Shown in pieces: positions 25,606 through 37,060 of a stretch of DNA of 64,000 nucleotides. The notes under the pieces are model-generated. The model ran no database searches. It saw only the letters and a program-made list of their open reading frames with translations, and was not told where the DNA came from. Position 1 is the stretch's first letter, and each line of letters opens with the position of its first letter. The translations under genes and the position numbers were made by a program. Origin of the DNA: Isosphaeraceae bacterium (lineage in GTDB: Bacteria; Planctomycetota; Planctomycetia; Isosphaerales; Isosphaeraceae); NCBI GenBank assembly GCA_026004735.1, contig BPJS01000001.1, forward strand, positions 3,820,859 to 3,884,858, in the 5' to 3' direction.

Positions 25606-26124
25606 TCAGGAGGTCGTCTCGATCGGCTGCCAGGGCAGATCGCGATTTTCGCGGGCAGCCATGCGGCTGAGGTGGCGGCGCTCGGCCAGGCGGTTCTCGA
25701 GCTGGAATTCCAGGCGCGTGCTGTTGACGTGGACGACTTCGAGAATCTCCATCACTTCGGCACGCTCGCGATCGTCGTTGATCGACCAGATGATGTTGAG
25801 GTTTTCCTCGCCGTTGAGGAGCCGGTCCAGAATCGGGCGGAGCAGTTTGGAATCCTGGAATTTGCGGCGGAGGATTCCGAAGTCAACCTGGTCCAGCTCG
25901 ATCCAGAATTTGCGTCCGTAGAGGTGTTCGACCCACTTATGCCTCAGGAAGCGGTTCCAGTAGTGGCGAACCCACTCCCGGATAGCTTGTTCGCCGAGGT
26001 CGTAACCGACTTCCTCGCTGCGATACCACTTGTAACGGTCGGCCTCTTTTTGGCCCTCGACGTAGACGCTGTACTTTTCGTCGGGGGAATCGAGGTCGAT
26101 GCTGGTGACAACGTCGGTACACAT
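25606..26124 (-). CDS. Conserved hypothetical protein (172 aa)
   Basis: 172 aa from the ATG at 26124, with AGGA 9 bases upstream. A second ATG at 26133 sits directly against that AGGA. The product is acidic/aromatic and soluble: DEKYSVYVEGQKEADRY, EEVGYDLGEQAIREWVRHYW, KFWIELDQVDFGILRR, LNIIWSINDDRERAEVMEIL. No signal peptide, membrane segment or cysteine motif is present. Codons are more balanced in GC than those of the neighbouring genes, a sign of a conserved, well-constrained protein. I do not recognise a named family. A 234-base leader with a strong hairpin and a dyad lies upstream, so it is probably transcribed from its own promoter. Confidence 0.78.
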   Translation of the reverse strand: MCTDVVTSIDLDSPDEKYSVYVEGQKEADRYKWYRSEEVGYDLGEQAIREWVRHYWNRFLRHKWVEHLYGRKFWIELDQVDFGILRRKFQDSKLLRPILDRLLNGEENLNIIWSINDDRERAEVMEILEVVHVNSTRLEFQLENRLAERRHLSRMAARENRDLPWQPIETTS

Positions 26125-26176
26125 CGAGCTCATTCCTGAGCGGGGATACCCGTCCTTGGGCTTTACGACAGGAGCA

Positions 26177-26201
26177 CCGTCTGCGGGCAGGTTGCAGACG
26201 G
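26177..26201 (-). promoter_or_regulatory. Perfect hairpin in the leader of the 172-aa gene
   Basis: CCGTCTGC (26177-26184) and GCAGACGG (26194-26201) form a perfect 8-bp stem with a 9-base loop, about 53 bases before the start codon. No T-tract follows in the direction of transcription, so it is more likely a leader structure than a terminator. Confidence 0.4.
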
Positions 26202-26253
26202 ACAACTCAACGCGCGATCCGGCAGAAGCAGGACAGCGCCGTAAGCCCCGGCT

Positions 26254-26267
26254 TTTGTGCACACAAA
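26254..26267. promoter_or_regulatory. Inverted repeat TTTGTG-ca-CACAAA, possible operator
   Basis: A perfect 6-bp dyad with a 2-base spacer in an AT-richer patch about 130 bases upstream of the 172-aa gene. It has the size and symmetry of a dimeric regulator site. No regulator is known for it. Confidence 0.35.
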
Positions 26268-26367
26268 GTTTATGCAAATCAGGAGCCGAGACCAAGTCCG
26301 ATCGTGCGAAAAAGCGCGAAAGCGGCGCGATGTGATGATTATTGGGAATGGGATCGGGGCGGGAGCG

Positions 26368-28311
26368 TCAGCCGGGGTTGGTCGGAAACCATTGCAGATT
26401 GGTTCCTTGCATCGCGGCGACGCCGCTAGGCGCAGCCGCCAGGGGGCGGAAGGGTCCGGAGCCGACGGCGCGCCACTCGACGCGGCCATCGAAGCCGATA
26501 CAGGCCAGTTGGGCGTCGCGGGCCACCAGTTTTCTGAGCGAGCCGGTCGGGTTGCTGATGAGGAGGGAACTGCCGGACTCGGGTCCGGACTGGAGTTGGA
26601 GGAAGCCGCGGGGGTCATAAGCGAGAGCGCGGCCGTCGGGGGCGGTGACGACCAGGAGCTGGCCAATGCGCTGGAGCTGCCAGGCTTCCCAGGGGGTGGG
26701 GGTTTCCCAAAGGACGGTGGCGTCGGGGGCGTGGCCGCGGAGGATCTGGGCGTGGCGGGCCAGGCTGACCCAGGTGGGAGCGCCGGGTGTCTCGGGTCCG
26801 TCGACCACCAGCAAAGGTTCGGGGGGATCTGCCTGGAACTGGCCGGCGGGTTCGCCGGCGGCGTCGATGATCTGGAGCAAGCCGTCGTCGGTGGTGTAGG
26901 CGGTCAGGCCGAGGGGGCCGACGGCCAATTCTTCGACCCCGGTGCGGACGTCGCGGCGCCAGACCCAGCGGCCGGCGAGGGTGGCGCGGCCGATCCGGTC
27001 GCGTTCCTGGACGATGGCCAGACCGTAGCGGTCGGGCCGAGCAATGAGGTGGGAGATCTGGACCAAGTCCAGGTCGGGGTGATCGAAGCGGTCAGCGCGG
27101 GAGTTGTAGAGGATCAGGTCGCGGTCGGTGCTCAGGAGGATCCAGCCGGGGGCGGTCCGGACGAAGCGGCCGATTCCGCGTAGTCCGGGAGACTGGGCGA
27201 TGAGCTGACCGGAGGCGTCGAAGATCCGGAGCCGGTTGTCGCGGAGGGCGACGCCGATGCGGGTCGGGTCGTCGATGACGCCGAGGACGGCGGCCTGGCC
27301 TTCGTCGTCGTCGCGGGCTAGGGGGAGCGACCAGGCGGGGCGGCGGAGGAACTCGGCCAGGGGTGTCGGCCCGGAGCGGCCGGAGCGGATCCGGTCGGCG
27401 ATGGCTCCCTCGAAGTCGAGGCAGGCCAGTTCGCCGGTTTCCAGGCCATAGATTAGGAATCGTCCGAGGGGGTCGAATTCGAGGGCGACGGGTGGTCGGC
27501 TCAGACGGGTGCGCCAACGGATGTGGCCGGCGCGATTGAGCAGGACCAGGTCGGCTTCTTGGGTCGCCGCGGCGATCAATCGGCCGGGGAAGTCGGGGAC
27601 GGCGTGGATGGCGGTCCCTCCGAGGTGGTAGGAGCCTTCGTTGTGGCCGTTGGCGTCGTAGCGCTGGATGCCGACGTTGAAGCAACTGGCGAGGATGACC
27701 TGGCCGTCGCCGGTCGTTTCAAGGCGGCCGAGGTTGGTTAGGAGGCGCTCGTCCCAGAGGGGGTCGAGGTCGACGCGGGTCGGCGAGGGTCCTGGGGAGA
27801 GGTGGAAGGCCTGGATCATGCCGTATCCGGCAGCCCCGATCAGGACCGGCTGGGCGGGGACGAAGCGGAGCAGAGGAAACGGCTGGCGTGCGACGGTGCG
27901 GCCGACCTGGCGGCCGTCGGCGGTCAGGAGAACGATTTCGCCGGAACGGGTGGTGACGGCGACGAAGCGGCCGTGAGGATCGAGGTCGAGGGTCAAGGCG
28001 CCGGCCGGAGCGGGGCGGTCTTCGACCAGTTCGAGGGACTGGTCCAGGAACAGAAGTCGGGGGCCGCCGACAAGCAGAACGACGCGCTGGGCGTTGTCGG
28101 CCAGGCGTGCGGCGAGGATCGGCGCGGGGCAGCGGGCGTGGTGGAGTCGGCGGCCGTCGAGGTCGTAAAGATCCAGGAACGGACCGTCGTCCCAGGCGAG
28201 CAGCCGGCGGGCTTCGCGTGCGAGCTGGAGGCCTCGGAGGGGGGCGTCGGTGAGGGCAGTCCAGCACAGCTCGGCGGCCAGGCGGGAGCCGGAGGGGGGC
28301 GGTGCGCTCAT
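26368..28311 (-). CDS. Beta-propeller (WD40/PQQ-like) protein
   Basis: 647 aa without signal peptide or membrane helix, therefore probably cytoplasmic. The whole length shows repeated four-strand blade patterns with recurring phrases such as DLDPHGRFVAVTTRSGEIVL, LEFDPLGRFLIYGLETGEL and LLNRAGHIRWRTRL. It resembles WD40 or quinoprotein-type propellers with perhaps two propellers in tandem. I infer a protein-binding or regulatory scaffold. It lies 35 bases downstream of the S41 protease gene on the same strand and is probably co-transcribed with it. Confidence 0.78.
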   Translation of the reverse strand: MSAPPPSGSRLAAELCWTALTDAPLRGLQLAREARRLLAWDDGPFLDLYDLDGRRLHHARCPAPILAARLADNAQRVVLLVGGPRLLFLDQSLELVEDRPAPAGALTLDLDPHGRFVAVTTRSGEIVLLTADGRQVGRTVARQPFPLLRFVPAQPVLIGAAGYGMIQAFHLSPGPSPTRVDLDPLWDERLLTNLGRLETTGDGQVILASCFNVGIQRYDANGHNEGSYHLGGTAIHAVPDFPGRLIAAATQEADLVLLNRAGHIRWRTRLSRPPVALEFDPLGRFLIYGLETGELACLDFEGAIADRIRSGRSGPTPLAEFLRRPAWSLPLARDDDEGQAAVLGVIDDPTRIGVALRDNRLRIFDASGQLIAQSPGLRGIGRFVRTAPGWILLSTDRDLILYNSRADRFDHPDLDLVQISHLIARPDRYGLAIVQERDRIGRATLAGRWVWRRDVRTGVEELAVGPLGLTAYTTDDGLLQIIDAAGEPAGQFQADPPEPLLVVDGPETPGAPTWVSLARHAQILRGHAPDATVLWETPTPWEAWQLQRIGQLLVVTAPDGRALAYDPRGFLQLQSGPESGSSLLISNPTGSLRKLVARDAQLACIGFDGRVEWRAVGSGPFRPLAAAPSGVAAMQGTNLQWFPTNPG

Positions 28312-28346
28312 GATCGCTTCAGGCTAACGGTTGGAGGCCGGCGGCG

Positions 28347-30041
28347 TCAGTGGGCGACCGAGAGCACGCGGCGGGCCTGAGCGAGGGCGCGCTGGAGGAC
28401 GGTGTCGGTGGCGGGGTCGCCGAAGGAGGAGGGAAGCGGGTCGGACGCTGAGTCGGTGGCGGGCCGGGCTGCGGTCCGGACCGCGACGTCGGGCAGGACT
28501 CCCTGCTCGGAATAGGACTGGTTGGTGGGCGAATAAAATCGGGCGGTGGTGAGCTTGAGGCCGGCCGGAGCGGTGCGGAGGGGGAAGATGCTCTGAACCG
28601 AGCCTTTGCCGTAGCTTTTTTCGCCGATGACCAGAGCGCGGCGGTTTTCTTTCAAAGCGCCGGCGAGGATCTCGCCGGCGCTGGCGGTGTCGTGGTCGAC
28701 GAGGACGGCGACGGGGAGCCGCCAGGAGACGCCGGGGCGAGCGCGATAGACGGCGTTCTGGCTTCCAGCGCGGCCGCGGGTCGAAACAATGATGCCGGAG
28801 TCGAGGAACTCGTCGGCGATTTCGACGGAGACGTCGAGCAGCCCGCCGGGGTTTCCCCGAAGGTCGAGCAGCAGGAACCGCATGCCCGCTTGCTCGAGGG
28901 CGGACAGGGCGCGGCGGAGTTCTTCGGTCGAGCCTTTTTGGAAGCCGGTCAGTTGGATGTAGCCGATGCCGAGCACTGGATCGAGGATGCGGGCTTGGGA
29001 GACGCTGAGGACTTCGATCGGTCGGCGGACCAGGCGGAGGGTTTGGCGGGAGCCGTCGGGGGCGAGGATTGAGATTTCGACGGCCGATCCTTCGGGGCCT
29101 TGGAGCAGGGCGGCCGCTTCATCGAGGGCTAGACCGCGGATTTCCCGGCCGTCGATGGCGACGATCCGCTGGCCGACGGTCAGGCCGGCCGCAGCGGCCG
29201 GACCGCCGGGAATGATTCCGACGAGGAGCAAGCCAGCCGGATCGCTCTTTAGTTCGACACCGAGGCCGACGAAGTTGCCGTCGATGACCGAGTACAGGTC
29301 GTCGAGTTTGTCGGGCGAGAGGTAGGCCGAGTAGTCGTCCAGCGCGTCGCAGGCGCCGTAGACGAATTCGAGGATTAGGGCTGTGGGTTCGAGCTGAATG
29401 GCGCGGCGACCCAGCTCGACGGCCTCGCTGACGAAACGGCGTGCCTCTTCGCGTGAGTGAACCAGGAGCCTGTGGCGGCGGTTCTGGAGGGTCTGGCGTA
29501 GCCAGAGCACGCGGGCGGGGTCTGCGCCCGGAGCGTTGGTGTCGAGGAAGAGCGGTTCGCGGAGGGCGACTTCCAGGTTGTCCAGGCCGCGGCGTACCAG
29601 AGGCAGGGGCGAGACGGGGTCGACGTAGTGGGTTTCGATGCGTTCGAGGACTTCGTCAAAGAGGTCCAAAGCCTGATTGGCGGGCATCCGCAGGAGGATC
29701 TGGCGGAAGCTGGGATCCTGATAGCGGCGGGCGAGGCGGATGTGGGCTTCGCAGAGTCGGAGCCGGTGACGCAGCTCGACGCGGGCGGGCCAGCGCTCCA
29801 AAGCCCGCTCGTAGACGCGGATGGCGTCGGCCCACTGGCGGCGGCGCTCGAGCGAGAGGGCTTCGGAGAGGGCCTGTTCGGGGTCGGCCGGGTCAGGGGA
29901 TGAGGCGGCCGGCGGTGTGGCGGGCGTGGCCGGCAGGCTGGGGACGACCTGGGCAGACAGTCGGGACGTCAGCGCTAGCAGCAGAGCCAGGAGGGGTGGG
30001 ACGATTCTGAAGCGGCATCCGGCGAACGTCTCGACGGTCAT
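28347..30041 (-). CDS. S41 family C-terminal processing protease with TPR-like and PDZ domains
   Basis: 564 aa. A signal peptide (PPLLALLLALTSRLSAQ) exports it. Residues 50-110 form a TPR-like helical pair (EQALSEALSLERRRQWADAIRVYERAL). A PDZ domain (about 255-340; GVELKSDPAGLLLVGIIPGG) precedes the S41 peptidase core with LDLRGNPGGLLDV (about 393-404). The catalytic dyad is Ser454 in DTASAGEIL and Lys479 in KSYGKGSVQ. It would cleave periplasmic proteins near their C-termini. A candidate extended -10 promoter lies about 290 bases upstream, and the propeller gene follows closely, so the two form a likely operon. Confidence 0.92.
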   Translation of the reverse strand: MTVETFAGCRFRIVPPLLALLLALTSRLSAQVVPSLPATPATPPAASSPDPADPEQALSEALSLERRRQWADAIRVYERALERWPARVELRHRLRLCEAHIRLARRYQDPSFRQILLRMPANQALDLFDEVLERIETHYVDPVSPLPLVRRGLDNLEVALREPLFLDTNAPGADPARVLWLRQTLQNRRHRLLVHSREEARRFVSEAVELGRRAIQLEPTALILEFVYGACDALDDYSAYLSPDKLDDLYSVIDGNFVGLGVELKSDPAGLLLVGIIPGGPAAAAGLTVGQRIVAIDGREIRGLALDEAAALLQGPEGSAVEISILAPDGSRQTLRLVRRPIEVLSVSQARILDPVLGIGYIQLTGFQKGSTEELRRALSALEQAGMRFLLLDLRGNPGGLLDVSVEIADEFLDSGIIVSTRGRAGSQNAVYRARPGVSWRLPVAVLVDHDTASAGEILAGALKENRRALVIGEKSYGKGSVQSIFPLRTAPAGLKLTTARFYSPTNQSYSEQGVLPDVAVRTAARPATDSASDPLPSSFGDPATDTVLQRALAQARRVLSVAH

Positions 30042-30337
30042 CGCGGGCGGACCCCCGCACCAACAGGCGCGGCGGAAGGTCCTGGCGGGAGATCGCCCTG
30101 CGATTCCCGATCCGGCGCCGGGGGGATCCGAACCGACCCACTCAAGGGGGGTGCGGGTCGGGGGTCACGAGGCGACCGGCCGGTGGACCGTCCGCACGCC
30201 GCTCCCTGGGTGCTTCTACTCGAGGTGAGAGACGTAGCTGGCGAGCGCGACGGCGGGCCACCGCGGAACAGGCGACGGGAACCCGAGTCGGCCGAGAGCC
30301 GGAGGTGCCATCCGTGGAATCCCCCGTCTCCGCTGCG
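30042..30337. other. Long leader between the S41 protease gene and its candidate promoter
   Basis: About 295 bases. The only open frame of note, a 31-codon ATG frame at 30311-30216 (minus), lacks a convincing Shine-Dalgarno. The stretch is GC-rich with several small inverted repeats but no recognisable riboswitch or terminator. Confidence 0.35.
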
Positions 30338-30346
30338 ATTATAGCA
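30338..30346 (-). promoter_or_regulatory. Extended -10 promoter element (TGCTATAAT)
   Basis: On the minus strand TGC-TATAAT (30346-30338) is a perfect extended -10, which can work without a -35. It sits 8 bases past the stop of the sigma-like gene and about 297 bases before the S41 protease ATG. It would separate the two genes' expression. Confidence 0.5.
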
Positions 30347-30353
30347 TATGGAT

Positions 30354-31127
30354 TCAAGCCCACGCCTGACGGCGCCGATCCAAGGCTGGTTTGCAATAGG
30401 TATGGAGGCCGACCTCGATCAGCTCTTCTTCCAGTTCGTCGAGGCTGGGGTGGTCGAGGGTGTCTTGAACGATCCGAAGCAGCCGATCTTCGAACTCGCG
30501 GCGGGCTAGGTGCAAGAGGCGGCGAAACTGGGATTCGCTGATCGGTTCGCCAGTTTGGGACGTGAAGGCCTCGGCCAGTTGGCGGCTACGCGCTTCGGGA
30601 TGCCGCAGCCGCAGGTCAAGCGCTGTGTGGTAGCGCAGGTTTTTGCGTTGCTCGAGTTCCTGAAGCTCATCGAATGCGGCGTGGAGCAGTTCGGTGCGCC
30701 AGATGTGGAGGAACTGGAGATCGGATTCGGAGGGAGGCGGGACGATGGGCTGGGCTGGTTCGGGGAGATCATCGAGGCAGAGATGGGCGCGTGCGGCCGA
30801 GGACTTGCGGTGTGAGGAGACGAGGTGGATGAGCGTTGTCTTCAAGTAGCTGCGAAACTTACCGCGCCCGGGGTTGGCATGGCGCAGACCGCCTTCGATG
30901 AAGCTGCGAGCGAAGTTTTGGAAGAGTTCGGCCGCGGACTCGGGGTCGCGGGTCAGCGCAAGCAAGTAGCGAAGGATGGCGGGGCCGTAGCGGCGGAGGA
31001 GCCGATCTTGAGCTTCGCGGGCGGACGGGCCATCGCCGCTGGCCTGGAAGACTTCGGTCCAGTTGGTCGGGATTTCGCGGAGGCGAGTCGGAGGACTGCT
31101 CTGGGGATCGGATGTCACGGCAGGCAA
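30354..31127 (-). CDS. ECF-like RNA polymerase sigma factor (planctomycete type)
   Basis: 257 aa. The N-terminal half has a sigma region-2-like pattern: RLLRRYGPAILRYLLALTRD, AAELFQNFARSFIEGGL and the planctomycete-style NPGRGKFRSYLKTTLIHLV. The C-terminal part (EPISESQFRRLLHLARREFE) resembles the region-4 helix-turn-helix that reads the -35 element. Acidic and Pro-rich segments separate the two. The start is uncertain, TTG at 31127 or GTG at 31118, with no strong Shine-Dalgarno. No anti-sigma gene is adjacent. The gene lies 38 bases downstream of the CRTAC1 gene on the same strand, so it may be transcribed with the cytochrome operon. The target promoters are unknown. Confidence 0.7.
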   Translation of the reverse strand: MPAVTSDPQSSPPTRLREIPTNWTEVFQASGDGPSAREAQDRLLRRYGPAILRYLLALTRDPESAAELFQNFARSFIEGGLRHANPGRGKFRSYLKTTLIHLVSSHRKSSAARAHLCLDDLPEPAQPIVPPPSESDLQFLHIWRTELLHAAFDELQELEQRKNLRYHTALDLRLRHPEARSRQLAEAFTSQTGEPISESQFRRLLHLARREFEDRLLRIVQDTLDHPSLDELEEELIEVGLHTYCKPALDRRRQAWA

Positions 31128-31165
31128 GCCCAGGGCCGAGCAGGTGGGGGTTGGCCCTTCTCAGT

Positions 31166-33009
<1,844 letters not shown>

Positions 33010-33013
<4 letters not shown>

Positions 33014-36000
33014 CGCAGGTCCTCCGCGGTAGACGGAGCCAGGGAAACGGGGGTAGAGCGAGAGACGGGGCTGTCGGAGTCGACCTTGAGGGCGGCGTGG
33101 CCGTCGAGGCCGGGGGCGTCGGGGCGGTGCAGGTCGTGAATGACGATCGAGTTGGCGTTGAGGTTGGCGGCCGGGTTTTCCTGGCGGGCGATTTTTTGGG
33201 CGATCCCCTCGGCGGTTTCGTCGGGGCGGTAGAGGGAATGGAGGGTCGAGTGAACGGTTGCCAGGGCGCTGGCCAGCGATCGGCGGATGTCCGGATCGGC
33301 CTGGTCGCGGCAGACGTCGGCGATGCGATCCATGACGCCGAGGAGCGTATTGGTCCGGGAGCCGAATTCGGGCCGGGGACCGCGGACGAACTGGCGGACC
33401 GAGAGGCTGAGGGTCCGGGCCAGGTCGGGGGCGTCGGCCGGGGAACCGGCTAGGCGATCGGCCAGACTGAGCAACTGTTCGGGCGCGACCGGCTCGGGCG
33501 GAGCCGTGGCGGTGTTGGGAGCGCTTGGGCCGGGATCGGCCGCCAGGACGCGGGCCAGCTCGGCGTAGGCCAGGCCGAGGCCGTAGTGGGCGTCGACGTT
33601 TTCGCTGTCGACCTTGAGCGACTCGCGGAAGGTGGCGATCGTTTCGTTGAGCAGAGTCAGCCGCGCCGGGCTGTCGGGATCTTCCTGGAAGTATCGTCCC
33701 CAGAGAGCTCGCCCGAGTGCGTTGCGGACCTCGAAGTCGACGCTGAAGTCGAACTTGCGTGCCGGGATCTTGGTTTCGAGGACCGAGCGATATTTGGCGA
33801 TAGCCTCGTCGAGCAAGCCGTTGCGTTCGTCGACCTGAGCGGCCAGCCAGTTGATGACCCAGGGGGCCGGATGATCCAATTCGGTCGCGCGGGCCAGGGC
33901 GGCCAGGGCGTCGTCGTTGCGGCCCTCCTTGAGGTAGACGCGGGCGAGGTTGACCCAGCCGTCGGACTTGCCCATCTCGGCGACGGCCTTGAAGGCGACC
34001 TCAGCCTGCTTTAGTTCGCCTTTTTGGGCGCCCTTGGTACCGCCCTCGAGAAGCAGGCCGATGCCGTAGTCGTTCCAGCGTTGCCAGAGCTGGTCCTCGG
34101 GGATGTCGGGGAGTTTGTTCTCGACGATGCTGGTGGAGCCGGCGACCGGCAGAGTCAGGGAGTCGGAGGCCATGACGACGACCGGCAGCTCAGGTCCACC
34201 GCCCTTGCCGAAGATGTAGTCCATGTAGGTGCGGTCGAACTTGCGGTAGTTGACCTTGGCCTCGAGGGTGATCGGTTCGGTCAGTCCGTTGGGGACCTCG
34301 AGCGCGAAATGGACGACCTGGGCAGCTCCGGGCGGGATTTGCTTGTTGTAGAGCGGTACGAAGATATCTTGGGGGTTGCGGCGGTCGATCCGTTTGCCGT
34401 GGCGGTCGAGCATGTAGATGTTGATGAAGTGGGCGTAGGGATCGACCTGGCCGTCCGGTCCGATGCCGCCGGAGCGACCGATCACCCGGTCGCCGACGCG
34501 GGCGATCAGCTCAACCCAGATTTCGTTGGAGTCGGCGGTTCCCTGGCTGAAGGGATGGCCGATATTGAGCGTGCGGACGACGGTCTCGACCAGGTAGCGC
34601 TGGCCAGGTTGGAGCGTGGGGACCTCGGGCCGAAGGGGGGCGAAGAGCGAACCGTCGATCGTTCCGCCGGTCTTGAGTCCGAAGATATCGATCCGAACTT
34701 TTTTGTCGGCGAGGAACCGGGCGTGTTGTTCGGCGACGTCGGCGCGGCCGCGAATGGTGGCCAGGCCGGTGTTGGCTGCGATGAAGAGATGGTTGTGGAC
34801 CTCGGTGCCACCCTTGCCGTCGAAGTCCTGGGCGCCGAATTCCCGCGATGGGAGGAGCGGCATGTGGCAATCGTTGCAACTGGTCTTGGCGACCTCGGGG
34901 TAGTAGAAGCTCTTGGCGTTGCCACCGGCGACGCCGGAGAGAACGAACGTGTCCCAATGGTTTTGGCCGCGAAGGAAGTCCTTGTAATGATTCAGAGCGA
35001 AGGGGAGCGAGACCTTGTGGCAGGTTGAGCAGAATTCGGGGTTGCGGTGGACTTCCGGCTTGAGGAACGTCCGCTTGTGCATCTCAGGCTTGGCCTTGAC
35101 CAATGTGTTGTTGACCCACTGGAGGAACGGGTTGTTGCTGTAGGCGAATGGGTAGTGTTGGGGTTCCTCGATGGTGTAGTCGGCGTTGCCGCGGGTGCTG
35201 CCGATGTGGGTGATGGCGTGGCAGGCGGTGCAGGTGATGCCGGCCTGGCTGCTGGGGGTGTTGACGTCGTCGTAATTGGGGTCGTCGAACGCGCCGGAGA
35301 AGAACGGGACGGGGTCGTGGCAGCCCGCGCACCAGCGGGCTGCTCGGGGGGAGCCGTCGCGTGCGATGGAGACCTGCCGGGTCTCACGGACGCTCTGCAA
35401 ATAGGCCTTGTTGTTGAAGGAGCTGAAATGATGGGCTGAGTGAAACCAGCCGTTGTAGCTATCTTGATGACATTTGAGGCAGTACTCATCCATCATCAGG
35501 GCTTGTTCGGGGATGAGCTTGCCGCCGGCCAGTTTGACCTCGGAGGGGAAGGTGTAGGTCGGGTCGTTGGGCTTACGGCCGGCCCGAGGGTCGTGGGAGT
35601 GAAAGACGGCCATCAAGGCGATGAATGAGCCGACGCAGGCGACCCAGACTTTGGCCCATCGCCACTGGATCCTCGGACCCATGACGCGGTGGTAGTAGTA
35701 GAGGCCGATGGCGGCCAGCGGCGTCAGCACATGGAGCCAGTAGATGACGTTTCGGATGCGGCGATCGCGGATGTCGATGAACTCGCGCCAGAGGCCGAAG
35801 CCGGTGACCAGAAGGATCGTGGCGCAGGCCAGCAGGAGCAGACCGTAGCGGATGGCGCGCTTGTTGGGCCGGTTTCGGGCGGTGATCCAGTGGACCAGCC
35901 CGAAGACGACGAAGGGCACGACGAGGACGACCCCGAGTGCGATATGGACGACCAGCATCAGGAGCGAGAAATAGGTGTGCTGGACGTCCTTTTTAAGCCA

Positions 36001-36153
36001 GCCCATGAAGGTTACGCTGGCCAGGTAGGCGCCGTTGGCCGCCAGGAGGGCGAAACCGACCAGCACCGCCCAGAGCCAGGGCTTGAGGCGCGGTCCGATG
36101 GCGGGCTGGTAGACGAAGCCGCGCCGGTCTTTCATCGGGGCGGGATTCGACAT
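33010..36153 (-). CDS. Membrane pentahaem c-type cytochrome with TPR region
   Basis: 1047 aa. The N-terminus has five membrane helices (about 27-47, 60-90, 103-122, 136-155, 169-185) carrying His70, His88, His141 and His155, which could bind b-type haem. Five CxxCH c-haem sites follow: CLKCH (225-229), CAGCH (275-279), CTACH (308-312), CSTCH (375-379) and CNDCH (426-430), with further His-rich stretches (FHSAHHF, HNHLF) for distal ligands. From about 470 a beta-rich domain precedes TPR-like helices (about 700-900; VNLARVYLKEGRNDDALAALARATEL). I infer a periplasmic electron carrier fed through the membrane part. The partner and final acceptor are unknown. It is the first gene of the unit, upstream of CRTAC1. 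Confidence 0.9.
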
Positions 36154-36294
36154 CGAAGAGGACCTCCCCCGGGTCGGAAATCGGGCACGCCAGCAGGCCG
36201 GAGCCGTGTCTTCCGCAAGTGCCTGGAGATTGAGGAGCGAAGATGAAGACCGGTTTGGGATCGCACGGTCAACCGGCGAGGCGTGACCTCAAGG

Positions 36295-36327
36295 CAGCAT
36301 GCCGACCCGGGCAGACTCGGCATGCTG
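36295..36327 (-). terminator. Strong 11-bp hairpin between genes, candidate terminator
   Basis: CAGCATGCCGA (36295-36305) and TCGGCATGCTG (36317-36327) pair perfectly with an 11-base loop, 34 bases after the stop of the small lipoprotein gene (minus strand) and upstream of the cytochrome gene. No T-tract follows, so it may act with Rho or as a processing or stability element. Confidence 0.45.
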
Positions 36328-36361
36328 GGCATCGATTCGGATTGAGGACAGAGGCTTGGTT

Positions 36362-36961
36362 TCAAGGGGCGGCGGTGGCCGCAGACCGGGAGGGGTCGGG
36401 GTTCCAGCCGCGGACGATTTGCTCGACGACCGGGCCAAGGCGAGCGTGGACCGCGTCGGGGTAGTGGGCGACGAGCCAGACGGTTTGGGTTGGGCCGGGG
36501 TAGCCGGCGGTGAGCTGCCGCGTCGGGATCGGCGGCGTGCCGGAGTCGAGCCGCGGCTGTCCCAGCCCGCTTGGGGCTAGCCGGGAGCCGTCACCGGGCG
36601 CGACGACTTCGACCAAGGCGAACGCGCCAGCCGGGCCGTTGTGTGTCTCGGTTCTCAACACCCGAGCCTCGGGAAGATTGGTCAAGCGATTGGCCAGCTC
36701 GAGGCCGAGCGCCACGGGGTCTGGATCGGGGATGGCCAGCGTTCGGTAGAGGACCAGCGAGGCACCCTCCGGCCCAGTCCAGGACCCAAGGCGGACGCCG
36801 GGAACCTCAGGACCCATGGCTGTCGGCGACCAGCCTTCGGGGACGGGCACGCCCGCAACCAGGGCTGTTGTACTGTACCCCGAACGCGGCAGGCAGCCGG
36901 TTGCAAGCGACACCAGCAGCCCAGACCCAGCAATGGAAAGCAACCGACGGACGCTCTGCAT
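36362..36961 (-). CDS. Lipoprotein of unknown function (199 aa)
   Basis: 199 aa from the ATG at 36961. A TTG at 37015 gives a less typical signal. The signal MQSVRRLLSIAG with core LLVSLATGC shows a lipobox with Cys in ATGC. The mature part is globular with no cysteine (GVPVPEGWSPTAMGPEVPGV, LVLYRTLAIPDPDPVALGLE, TQTVWLVAHYPDA), and ends Pro/Ala-rich. The pattern is reminiscent of small planctomycete lipoproteins that measure or present a bulky beta domain. I do not recognise the family. It lies downstream of another small exported protein gene, about 100 bases away. Confidence 0.65.
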   Translation of the reverse strand: MQSVRRLLSIAGSGLLVSLATGCLPRSGYSTTALVAGVPVPEGWSPTAMGPEVPGVRLGSWTGPEGASLVLYRTLAIPDPDPVALGLELANRLTNLPEARVLRTETHNGPAGAFALVEVVAPGDGSRLAPSGLGQPRLDSGTPPIPTRQLTAGYPGPTQTVWLVAHYPDAVHARLGPVVEQIVRGWNPDPSRSAATAAP

Positions 36962-37060
36962 CAGCGACCCCGGCAACCTGGAGAGGCAGGTCTCAAATCG
37001 GGCCGCGCAAATCAAGCGGTTTGGCGATCCGTGAGACGCTAGGGGCGGGACCTTGTACGA

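Noticed and set aside
30216..30311. 31-codon frame in the leader of the S41 protease gene
   Set aside because: Lacks a convincing ribosome binding site and composition looks random, so mentioned only as a possibility.
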